Part shown: positions 1 to 8,560 of the stretch, in pieces
Position numbering within the stretch: the first letter of the stretch is position 1
How the letters are laid out: the number at the start of each line of letters is the position of its first letter
Assembly: GCA_964058805.1 (NCBI GenBank)
Contig: CAXKVV010000221.1
Span: forward strand, 1-26,255
Direction: 5' to 3'
From: Schoenoplectus triqueter
Taxonomy: Eukaryota > Streptophyta > Magnoliopsida > Poales > Cyperaceae
Length of the DNA stretch: 26,255 bases
Program-made: the position numbers and the translations under genes
Notes under the pieces: generated by a model
What the model was told of the DNA's origin: nothing
Databases searched by the model: none
Seen by the model: the letters and a program-made list of their open reading frames with translations, nothing else

Positions 1-83
1 CTATGACCACCCTTGTACTCAACTCTTGCACTTGAAAAACAAAATAATTCTTCCAAGTGTAGACCTCCATCTTCAATTAGTAG

Positions 84-572
84 TTAGTACGGCTTCTCAC
101 CGTCCCAGTTGCCCGGGGGATCGTAGTTGCAAGCCACAAACTGATCTCCATTTGAGCATTTCACTTCAGCACAACCGACACGTTCCGTCTTGGCCCATAC
201 TACTTGTGTGTAGTGCCCACACATCTGGTCCAGTTGGCAAGTGTTGCTGTTGTAGTCGTAGTATTGCTTCTCCGATACCCAGTCATTCACCGCATCGGTG
301 TAGTTATAGTAGCCATAAGGTGAGCCCCAGAAAAGGTTCTCGCCATAACGACCATGAGAGTGCTCCAATTTACAATCTAACTTCCTCTTGAGCGAATACG
401 CAGTCGCATATGCCTGTAAGGGTAGGCTCCATTTGAGAGGATTCAACCCAAGCTCGGCACGCGCATCATTGTGAGCCTTGAGGATTTCTTGGATGGGGCT
501 GTGAGCAACGGTGGCTGTGAGGATAGAGAAAAAAATGAGAGAGAAGGCTATGTTTGACTTGGAGGTAGCCAT
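84..572 (-). CDS. Pathogenesis-related protein 1 (PR-1), CAP superfamily, secreted
   Basis: Single-exon gene of 162 codons. The start is the ATG at 570-572; the reading frame stays open upstream only to a TTG, so that extension is not used. Residues 1 to about 23-25 form a signal peptide (hydrophobic run AFSLIFFSIL, then TATVA). The CAP domain follows. Both CAP signatures are present: GHYTQVVWAKT (119-129) and FVACNYDPPGNW (145-156). All six conserved cysteines are present (67, 112, 118, 134, 139, 148), as are the likely cavity residues His71, Glu78, Glu101 and His120. The C-terminus has the CNYD site followed by the 11-residue PPGNWDGEKPY, which fits the CAPE peptide pattern PxGNxxxxxPY. Known for the family: apoplastic, salicylate-associated defence marker that binds sterols. 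It lacks the long C-terminal tail of some basic PR-1 proteins. Length is typical and no disruption is seen, so it is likely functional. Which paralogue it is cannot be told. Confidence 0.96.
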   Translation of the reverse strand: MATSKSNIAFSLIFFSILTATVAHSPIQEILKAHNDARAELGLNPLKWSLPLQAYATAYSLKRKLDCKLEHSHGRYGENLFWGSPYGYYNYTDAVNDWVSEKQYYDYNSNTCQLDQMCGHYTQVVWAKTERVGCAEVKCSNGDQFVACNYDPPGNWDGEKPY

Positions 573-635
573 CTCTCTCAATGGGGCTGTGTTTGTGTTC
601 TAAACTGCTTTGTTCATTTGGGAGGATTAGAGGGG

Positions 636-643
636 TATTTATA
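636..643 (-). promoter_or_regulatory. TATA box of the PR-1 gene
   Basis: The minus strand reads CTATAAATAC here, a canonical plant TATA box. It lies 63 bp upstream of the ATG at 572, which would place transcription start near 605-612 and give a short leader of about 35-40 nt. The leader is GA-rich (minus strand GAGAGAG just before the ATG). The ATG context has a purine at -3 and G at +4. Confidence 0.75.
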
Positions 644-2107
644 GGGTATGTGCATGATTGTTTAAATGAAGGTTATATGACAGCTCTCTCTCTTTAAAAA
701 AAATATATATAGTTACGTGTCATTGTCTCAGAGACATCTGACAAATTGACATGTGTATCCAGACCAAAAAAAGAAAATTTGTTAGTGATTAGATGGCAAT
801 GCATTAATGTACGGACGTTGGATGTCAGAGTGAATTTGGGAGTTTGTTTTATTTAGAGGGCAATAACAGTTACTTGTAATTGGAGTGATACATTACCCAT
901 ACTAATACCATCATCATGTGTAATGTGTGTACGATTGGTACTTCAGATTATTTTGGTTGGGAAAATGGTCACATACATCTTCACAATTAATAATTATTAA
1001 ATAAATGCAATAATCCAGAGTGGGTCTTCTATATTGAAGTAAAGAAAAAACAGAGATCTAGAATGAAAGAGAAGTAGATGGGGGTTTTCAGCATCAGTAT
1101 CTGTTGTCATATTTTTAATGACAGAAAAAGTATGGCACGCGTTTTCGATTATCGGATAAATTTAAATGGCTCAAATTAGATTCAAAAAGGGATTTATTAT
1201 TAAGTGTGTCCCGCACAAATACTGACATGACAGTCGACTGTCATAGTCAAGTATGGCAGCAAATCTATTTCCAGAATTTTCATTACAACTCTATATGTAG
1301 GCAATTATTTGATTTGATCACTTTTGTTTGACATTCATTCTCATCAGGAAAGATTTTGGGCCGAAATCCAGACGTGTAGATTATACACCTGTTGTAGTAT
1401 TGTTACATAATAACATAGGTGAAATTGGACTAAGTAGCCCAAGCACCAAAGGCTGATGCAAAATATATAGTTGTCTGAATTAAATAATCTATTAACATCC
1501 CGGCCCAAATTTAAATTTTGATATGTAAAATGCATTAAGTGGATTGGATTTGTAATCCACACATGATAAGTCATTCACTTGTACTATCTATATTTCCGCT
1601 GAGATTATCAATTATCAAAAATATATTTTATCATTTCTAGAATATGGATTCGATTTTCACAATAATTCCACATATTATAATCTTGGAAGATATCATTTTT
1701 TTAATTATTTGAATATGAACCTATTTGTATCCAATTTTTTTATTTTTTTAATCATTTTTAGCACATTTAAAATATAAAAAATAATTTTAAAGATTTTAAA
1801 TGTAGTAAAATTTGATATCCTACTAAATTTTGATATATTTTCTTATAAAAGAGTAATAATTGCACCAATTATAAATATGTTTTTAAAATAAATAGTCTCT
1901 AACTTTAGGTTTTAAAAGACTTTATACTTTAAAAAGTCTTTATACTTAGCACTGTGTCAAATATGCCATGCCAGAATAATTTCTCTTTAGAACTTACATT
2001 TTCATTTTCTATTGCTGGAGTTGACAAGATAGACCTAATTTGTTGTTACAAATTCTTAGCACGCTCAGTCAGTCCTGACGGCCTAAGGCCTATACCAAGG
2101 TTGAATC
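644..2107. other. Intergenic, upstream of PR-1; no gene seen
   Basis: AT-rich DNA with T- and A-rich runs (especially 1600-1900). An ACGTGTC element (ABRE-like) lies at about 715-721 and a TTGAC core at 746-750, both within 180 bp of the PR-1 start. Short open frames here (for example 1344-1574 minus) have no recognisable protein features. Confidence 0.6.
1223..1250. promoter_or_regulatory. Palindrome with clustered TGAC cores upstream of PR-1
   Basis: Positions 1227-1244 form a perfect 18-bp palindrome, ATGACAGTCGACTGTCAT. A further CTGACA precedes it and AGTCAA (minus strand TTGACT, a full W-box) follows at 1245-1250. TGAC is the core of WRKY W-boxes, and PR-1 promoters are known WRKY/TGA targets. 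The cluster lies about 650 bp upstream of the PR-1 start codon. Regulatory function is inference only. Confidence 0.3.
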
Positions 2108-2169
2108 TCAAAGACCTAGACTTTCCCCACACAAAAAAAAAAAAAAAAAAAAATCAAAGACCTAGACTT
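2108..2169. repeat. 16-bp direct repeat flanking a poly(A) stub (tiny retroposon)
   Basis: TCAAAGACCTAGACTT occurs at 2108-2123 and again, identically, at 2154-2169. Between the copies are nine non-A-tract bases (TCCCCACAC) and 21 consecutive A residues (2133-2153). A target duplication of about 16 bp with a poly(A) tract at one end is the product expected from L1-type target-primed reverse transcription with extreme 5' truncation. Slippage or simple tandem duplication is the alternative. Confidence 0.5.
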
Positions 2170-2935
2170 ATATACCTAAAGTTCTTTAGGTTGTCTTAAA
2201 CTCCAAGTCAACTGTATTCTTAGAAAGTTATTATTATTTTGGACTTTAAAGTTTTCTCTTTTCTTATTACAATAATTTATGGCCATGTGGACATCTCCAG
2301 TTTTCTTAAATCAAAGTTGTTTATTATATCTTTCCGTCATTAAAATTATTTACATCTTTTCTATTTACTAATATATCAAAACTAACAAAAACATAAATAT
2401 TATCCTTCTCAATCAAAATATTTAGCCACACCACACCACCTTCACCCCCTGTTTCGCTTCCCAAACCCATTTAAACCTCTAAATTAACAAATCTCATATT
2501 CATGTGTCCTACTCGTTGTCCTTTTCGTTTTTATATATTTTTTTGACCCAAAATCCAATCTCAAACGGTTAAAATATGACATAAATTATTGTTGAAATTC
2601 AGCAGTCATATCCAGAACACAACACTTGCATTTTCAATTGAATTTAATTCAATTCAATATGTACAGAATCCATTATGGCTATAATGACAAGCTAATCTAA
2701 TCCAGATCCTCGCTAAGACACTACTATCATCATATTCAACTAAACAATTCAAACAAAATAACTGGAACTACAAGATGAGCATACATCGCAATCATAATTG
2801 ACAGAGATTTAAAATTAAACCGGGGCAACACCCACCAAATGACACAAAATCCGTAACCGTAACTACTATAATCCGATTTGACCCATCAAAAATCTGAGGC
2901 TCATTGAACCGCCCATTTCAGATTTCACACCTGCA
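2170..2935. other. Intergenic; nothing recognised
   Basis: AT-rich sequence without convincing open frames, RNA genes or transposon ends. It separates the poly(A) stub from the hAT element. Confidence 0.5.
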
Positions 2936-2943
2936 GTTGAATG

Positions 2944-3530
2944 TAGGGGTTTGTTAGAACCCGCCGGGTACAACCCGTACCCGTGTACCCGCGCCCGGTA
3001 CCCGCGGTACCCGTATCTGTGCCCGGGTATAGGCGGGTAAACGGGTACACGGGTACGGGTTTGAGAAGGGCCGGTCACGTTTTTTTTGGAAAAAACCCGT
3101 TGTACCCGCGCCCGCCGCCCGCGTACCCGCCGCCCGTACCCGCACCCCCGTACCCGCGTACCCGCAAAATTCAAATTTTTCTCCCGGTTCACATCAAATC
3201 AATACCCGTACCCGTTACCCATACCCGCCGACCCGCGAACCCGCTGGAAAAAAAACAGCAAAAAAAAAAATTTGTAAAATTAAAACAGCAAAAGAAAAAA
3301 AAAATTCCCGTACCCGTACCCGTACCCGTCTACCCCGTACCCGTACCCGTGATACCCGTGTACCCGCGACGGGCACGGGTATGAGACGGGTAGGGTACGG
3401 TTTTGAAAAAAAATACCCGTCTACCTGTGCCCGCCGTACCCGTCTACCCGCCATACCCGCGCCCGCCGTACCCGCCGCCCGCCGCGGGTGTACCCGGCCC
3501 GTACCCGCGGTACCCGCCGGCAAACCACTA
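2944..3530. mobile_element. Non-autonomous hAT-type element (587 bp) with 8-bp TSD
   Basis: The 8-bp target duplication GTTGAATG flanks the element exactly at 2936-2943 and 3531-3538. The ends are short inverted repeats: left TAGGGGTTTG, right CAAACCACTA, whose complement is TAGTGGTTTG (9 of 10 match). An 8-bp duplication with TAG-type ends is characteristic of the hAT superfamily. The interior has no gene. It is made of ACCCGT/ACCCGC-like hexamers in both orientations around two A-rich islands (about 3170-3200 and 3246-3305). hAT elements carry short subterminal transposase-binding repeats, and these arrays resemble a massively expanded version. Local base composition (GC-rich) contrasts sharply with the AT-rich surroundings. 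The intact TSD suggests fairly recent insertion. Open frames across it are artefacts of the hexamer repeats. Confidence 0.88.
2972..3061. repeat. 20-bp perfect inverted repeat inside the hAT element
   Basis: Positions 2972-2991 are perfectly complementary to 3042-3061 (20 bp, 50-nt loop). The left arm is in ACCCGT orientation and the right arm in ACGGGT orientation. A second, near-perfect hairpin of the same hexamers lies at about 3353-3380. These explain the local switches in hexamer orientation within the array. Confidence 0.8.
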
Positions 3531-3849
3531 GTTGAATGAAATGAAAATGAGGGGCCTCTCATGCATGGACCTGGTCGGCCATTACATCGTTCAATCAATC
3601 AGCATCACTCCAACGGATTGATGGAAAATAGGAAAGAAAAGGTACCCTTGACTTTTTAGCTTAGGTCGCCTACCAACTTTATTAACTTATACTTTTCTCG
3701 CTCCTTTTGGGGCCGGGGAGGCTCACTCCGGGATCTTTTTACATAAACCAAATCTCCTCTTTACAGCAAAATATTAACTTCTTATTGTTGAATTTTTAAT
3801 ATCAAGTGTCTTGCGCATAACACTACACTACAACAGATTTTGGATTTAA

Positions 3850-4145
3850 TAATAGTTTTTAAAGCCCTTTAAAAAAGGTCCAACCGTTATTAAAAGAGTA
3901 TTAGAAAAAATATAAACAACCGTTGTTAAAATTATTTTTGAAAGACATTTAACAACAGTTTTATTTAAAAATTATTGTTAAAGAGTCCTTTAACAACGGT
4001 TTTTAAATAAAAATCATTGTTAAAAAGTACCTTAGCAACGGTTATTTAAAAAAAAATAAAAAAATATATTTAGCAACGGTTTTTAACTAATAACAGTTGC
4101 TAAAAAACGTTTAGTAACGGTTATTAGCTAAAAACCGTTACTAAA
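3850..4145. repeat. Left subterminal hairpin array of CACTA element 1
   Basis: At least four consecutive inverted repeats of about 36 bp. The clearest is TTTAGTAACGGTT at 4110-4122 with its exact complement at 4133-4145 (10-nt loop). Others start at about 3948, 3989 and 4069, with zero to two arm mismatches. CACTA elements carry arrays of short repeats near their ends that bind the TNPA/TNP1-type protein; the role here is by analogy. Confidence 0.8.
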
Positions 4146-4505
4146 TTTATTTTTTTAATTTAATTTTCTTTAAAAGGTGCGAGTCTTATGTATGATTCTC
4201 ATTAGATTAGATTATGTTTTGCTTATCAATCGTGTCATGGACTGAATTTTCTAGGTGAACTGTGGAAGATTGGGAAATCCAATTTGAAAATTAATTATTA
4301 GTTGAAAATACTTGGCTGTGATGTGAAATTGTGCCAAGTAATATAGCATTGAACAATAAAATCCCAAATTCCTTTGTATTCAAATCATATAATAATTAAT
4401 CTCGATAAATGATAATGGCTAGAAAAACTGATAAGTAGATAACTTGGTTGTGTTAATTTAGATAACTTGACTTTGTTATGTCTCTTTGCATTATTATTAG
4501 AACCA

Positions 4506-6153
4506 ATGGTTAGGAAAAAGAAAATGAGATTTGTGCAAAGCAGTGAAGATTATTTATTTGAACAAATCCAAACTGTCCTACAAGGACAGTCAAGTTCGCA
4601 GGCTCAAGAAAATGTTGAATTCTCTTTGGAATCTGAATTGCCAACTGGAGGTATAGATGTAGTTGATCGAGATAAGATTATTTCTTTTTTTTACTTAATT
4701 ATTATTCAAAATATCTTAGTTAAAGAAAGAAGATTGTTTTATTATTTTGAAGATAATCAAGGCATGGAGCATAAACGAGGAAAGACTGTTCAAAGTAATT
4801 AATCTTTGGCAAATGGAGGACGGATGTCGAATGGGTGTGGAAGAAAATCATTTAAATCAACCAATTAAAAATGAAGCAAGTTAGTTGGGTCAATTTTTGG
4901 GGACACTAGCTAGAAACGGAACTGTATGTAGTTTGAGTTTCAGAGATTGGAAGGAGCTGAAGAAGAATTCAAAAGATAGGATTGTCTCCATAATAAAGGT
5001 ATCTGACATAATATTTTGATTGTAAAATAGTGTGCAAGGTGAAGCATTATTATATATTTTATTATTTATGATACATATTTAAATGTTATTGTACTATGTA
5101 TATTTATATATTTTTTTCTCAAATTATATTGTTTCATTTTATAGTCAAAGTTCATTTACAAGGCTCAGTGCAAGTATTGGATTCTTAAATCCATGAATAA
5201 CAGCTGGAGTCAATACAAGTCAAAATTGAAGGCTATGTACTTTGATGATAATTATAAGAGTATAGATGAGCTGTGTAAAAACATTCCTGATGATGTGATT
5301 AAGGATCAATGGATCAATCTAATTTATTATTGGAAATCTGATAAGACAAAGGTATATTTATGTTGTATATATCATGATCTAATTGAATTTCTTGTTATGT
5401 TGATTAATCAAAAATCAACATTCTCCTATGTAGGAAACAAGTGGACGAAATAAAAAAGCTCGAGCCATGTAAAAAACCACTCATACCTCGGGAACAAAGA
5501 GCTTTGCACGCTGTGCTCATGCGATGGTAGTGTTAACCATAAAAAACAAAAATCCATTTCCAAGCAACTAATTTATAAATCTGTATTAATTAACTATTAT
5601 ATTTTCATTCGATCATTTAGTTTACTATTTTTCTCATATCTTCTATAGAAAATGAATGATCCAGATAAAATGAAACCGAATAGAGCCGTGCTATGGCTAG
5701 CGACTCATAAATGCAGGGATGATTCTTATTTAGAAGATAATGTTGCGGTAAGCACTAAACAATTATGTCCATAATTTCTTCATATTTATGTGATTTATTT
5801 ATACTACATGTATTATTGTACATATGTAGTTGAAACTTCAGAAGCATATGGAAGAACACCCTGAGACAACGAGAAACTTAGATGAAAAAAATGCTTGGGA
5901 GGGAGATGCTTATTCCCAAGTTTTGGGAAAAGATAAACATGGACGTGTAAGGGGATTAGGATTACTTCCATCGCCAAAAAGCATGCTTGAGCCACCACGC
6001 TAGTTGCAAGGTATGCAAACTACAATAATGGATGAGAAAATGTTATGGCAGCAACATCAGCAAATGATTGAGGATATGGCAAATATGCGTATCGAATTGA
6101 ATATGATAAAAGCTGAGGTGACCCAGAAGAAAGGCAAAGACTTCGTTAGCTGA
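4506..6153 (+). pseudogene. TNP1-like accessory transposase (Transposase_24, Ptta/En/Spm), decayed
   Basis: Remnant of the plant CACTA accessory DNA-binding protein. Readable blocks: a lysine-rich start at 4506 (MVRKKKMRF); a block ending at 4998 with LGQFLGTLARN and FRDWKEL; 5145-5351 with SWSQYKSKLKAMYF; 5434-5526 (TSGTKSFARCAHA); 5649-5747 (NRAVLWLATH); 5830-6153 with YSQVLGKDKHGRVRGLGLLP and a probable coiled coil (MLWQQHQQMIEDMANMRIEL). Introns with GT/AG borders separate the later blocks (4999-5144, 5352-5433, 5527-5648, 5748-5829). The order matches the Transposase_24 family. In-frame stops occur before LGQFLG, within 5434-5526, and after MLEPPR at about 6001, and a frame change lies between the first two blocks. 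Known for the family: binds subterminal repeats, probably the adjacent hairpins. Confidence 0.82.
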
Positions 6154-6200
6154 GGTACAAGAAAGCAATTGTGAATCAGAAGTACAATTGTGAATCATAA

Positions 6201-8032
6201 GGGTCTATTGCGGAGGCTTATTTGGTTAATGAATGCACAACATTTTGCTCTAGGTAAGTATCTGAATTAATTCTAAATTAGTTATGGTAGAAAAGTTATA
6301 TATGTCTCACTATTGTGTGTTGTGTTACAGGTATATAGATGGATTTGATACTAAAATAACACGATCTCCAATAAATAAAGATTATGCACAAATGTCCAAT
6401 ACTTCAACAAGAAGGTTAAATACATTGCAGCTACCACACAAGGGAAGACCATTGCGGAAGTGTGGTACACACACTTTGTCAGCTTTGGAAAGGGTGCAAG
6501 CACACCGTTATGTACCTTTTAATTATCTAGATGTCATTCCATATCTTAAGTAAGTGTCAAATTATATCTAATTACCTAAATAATTAACTCCATGACTTTC
6601 TGCCCTTCTTATCACTAATTACCATTAGTTAAACATTTATATGGGATGATACTAAATTGAAGAGTTATTTTATTTAGTTAATTTATATTAGCTTTCATTA
6701 TTTATTAAATTGTCTTGTAGAGAACATGCAGCAGAGATTAAAAGAAAAATCGCAATCGTCGGTTGACGATAAATGCCATTGAACGCATTCAAAATGAGAC
6801 ATTTCATGATTGATTCAGAGATTATGTAAGTGAAGTTTAAATACTAATTGCGTGATATAAAATTTCTTTTTCACATATTTTATTTTAAAGTAGAAGATAA
6901 TGACTATTTAGATGCCTTTATTATTGCTGTTAGTTGCTCTAAAATTATTAATTATTGTTAGCAACTCTATGAATGCAATACATGTTTATTTAGGGTAGTC
7001 GCAAATTTTTTTTAATTTGTGTTCTTATCAGTTGTACTTATTTTGTATAGAACTTTTCGCCAAGAAATGCATTGATCAAGTGCAAGTATATAGTACAAAA
7101 TAGCACCAAGAAATGAACTGATCATTTCTTTAGTACATATCAGAATATATGGTATGAGGGAATGAACTGAACAAAATAGAACTTATATAGTTCAAACATC
7201 ACCAAGAAATGAATTGATCATTTCTTTAGTTTAGTACTCATATAGTTCATAATAGCATTAAGAAATGAACTGAACATTTCTTTAATACTTTTAGAAAATT
7301 TGGTATGAACTGATCATTATCTTTTAACTTGATTAAACAGGTTCTTACGTTGGAGAAGGATGGAAACCTTAAAAACATAGCAGAAGATTTGGCATGGCTT
7401 GCTAGGGGGGCCAAATTAAGTTGCAAGGAAGTATAGGGGCTTTAATGTAAATGGTTATAAGTTTAGACCTGCACGTTATGATAGGACAACCCAAAATAGT
7501 GGAATTGTTCTAGTAGCAAAAACCTCAAGTTATAGCAGAGCCAATGATCCTAATCCAGTTTTGGGGGATATGACCTTTTATGGTAGATTGAAACAAATAA
7601 TAGAGTTAGATTATATGGGTAAATTCAATGTTATGTTATTCAAGTGTGATTGGGTTGATGTTACACTTGGAAGGGGTATTAAGAAAGATTATTATTGTTT
7701 CACACTAGTTAACTTCTCATATTTGATTCACAAAGGAGATAAAATATAAGATGAGCCATTATTTTTGCCTCACAAGCTGATCAGGTATTTTATGTTAGAG
7801 GTCATGCAAATCCAGAATGGTTTACTGCTTTAGGAGTGAAGCCTCGGGGAGTTAATGAAATGGAGAATGAAGAATGGTTAGAAGATGCTGAAACTGAGCC
7901 ATATCATGCAAGTTTTTAGGCAACCTGACGGAGAGTGCAATTCAAAGTCGAAATTGGGTTCGAACAGACATCGAGGGGACAGTTGTGGAGGTTCAAGAGT
8001 TGGGGCTGATTGTTATCTATTATTATTTTTAA
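6201..8032 (+). pseudogene. C-terminal fragment of TNPD-like transposase (end of DUF4218, DUF4216)
   Basis: Begins abruptly at 6201 with GSIAEAYLVNECTTFCSR, the last part of DUF4218. It continues after introns (6254-6330, 6550-6720 and about 6827-7340) with GRPLRKCGTHTLSALERVQA and HRYVPFNYLDVIPYLKEH, then LEKDGNLKNIAEDLAWLARG, and the DUF4216 core (MTFYGRLKQIIELDYMG, FKCDWVDVTLGRGIKKD, CFTLVNFSYLIHKGDK). It ends with QVFYVRG, GVKPRGVNEMENEEWLED and NWVRTDIEGTVVEVQE to a stop near 8032. One-base shifts are needed at about 6740 and 7750, and one Trp codon has become TGA near 6813. The catalytic Transposase_21 domain and most of DUF4218 that should precede it are absent. It directly follows the TNP1-like remnant in the same orientation, so an internal deletion or fusion is inferred. 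Confidence 0.8.
7059..7324. repeat. Palindromic repeat family within an intron of CACTA element 1
   Basis: About five imperfect copies of a roughly 30-bp unit at 7059, 7104, 7157 (partial), 7200, 7256 and 7302 (partial). The core is itself palindromic: AAGAAATGAACTGATCATTTCTTT. Spacing is uneven (about 45 to 98 bp). The repeats lie between the exon ending near 6826 and the exon starting at 7341, in the inferred third intron of the TNPD remnant. They differ from the terminal hairpin motifs. Confidence 0.75.
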
Positions 8033-8205
8033 TACCTATGTGATATTATCTTTATGATAGTTTTGCTTGATTCAAAAATAATGTTATTAGCTTGTTTGTA
8101 AGAGATTTGAATTATATTTATTTAAAATAAATATTCATTAAGCTTCTGAAATATATTTTAATTTTGAAATTTATATTAATTCTAAATTTTTAGGCTGTTA
8201 TGGAA

Positions 8206-8557
8206 AATAGTAATCACAAACACTAATATATCTTGCTATATTTCATCATATTGTCTTGCAATAGGATTTCAAGAGAAATAATTAATTTTCTTATTTATTT
8301 CTATCATTCCGTTGAGACTTGAGAGGAAATTCCTTAGCAAGATTTTTAAGTCTTGGAATATTTTAATAATGTAAGTGTTGCTATAGTTTGCAAGGCAAGG
8401 GGGGTCTTTACACGGATTGAAAATTTATCTTGCTACAACACCTTGCTACATCACATATAACAAGATTCTAGAAAGTCTTGCTGAGAAAGCTAGCAAGGGC
8501 TATTTGAACATATTGCCAGACTTCTTTGTCTCTCTAAATCCCGTTCTTGTAGTAGTG
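8206..8557. repeat. Right subterminal region of CACTA element 1 (CTTGCTA-type repeats)
   Basis: Repeated CTTGCTA/TAGCAAG and close variants (CTTGCAA, TTGCTATA, CTTGCTG) in both orientations, about ten over 350 bp, running up to the terminal TTGTAGTAGTG. The motif differs from the AACGGTT hairpins of the left end. Confidence 0.65.
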
Positions 8558-8560
8558 TAA

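Larger units (their letters stand above)
3821..8557 (+). mobile_element. CACTA (En/Spm, CMC) element 1, 4737 bp, defective
   Basis: Left end CACTACACTACAACAGAT begins at 3821. The right end finishes in TTGTAGTAGTG at 8557, whose complement begins CACTACTACAAGAACGGG. Flanking trinucleotides are TAA (3818-3820) and TAA (8558-8560), matching the 3-bp duplication of CACTA elements. Inside, in plus orientation, are a TNP1-like gene remnant (Transposase_24 type) and the C-terminal portion of a TNPD-like transposase (DUF4218 end plus DUF4216). The terminal repeats match only loosely and the two subterminal repeat types differ, so it could be a composite of two elements; the matching TSD supports one unit. 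Stops and frameshifts make it non-autonomous. Confidence 0.72.

Noticed and set aside
26..391. Plus-strand open frame of 121 codons
   Set aside because: Antisense shadow of the PR-1 gene.
1344..1574. Minus-strand open frame of 76 codons
   Set aside because: No recognisable family, no supporting promoter or splice context, and AT-rich composition like its flanks.
2866..3598. Several overlapping open frames on both strands with Arg/Pro/Val-rich products
   Set aside because: They arise from ACCCGT hexamer repeats in the hAT element, which lack stop codons in several frames.
3826..3836. CACTACAACAG at 3826 as the true left end of CACTA element 1
   Set aside because: The preceding trinucleotide (CTA) does not match the right flank TAA, while a start at 3821 gives TAA on both sides. 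The inner start remains possible if the right end belongs to another element.
7059..7324. CRISPR-like array of palindromic repeats
   Set aside because: Repeats are imperfect, unevenly spaced, and lie in an intron of a plant transposon.
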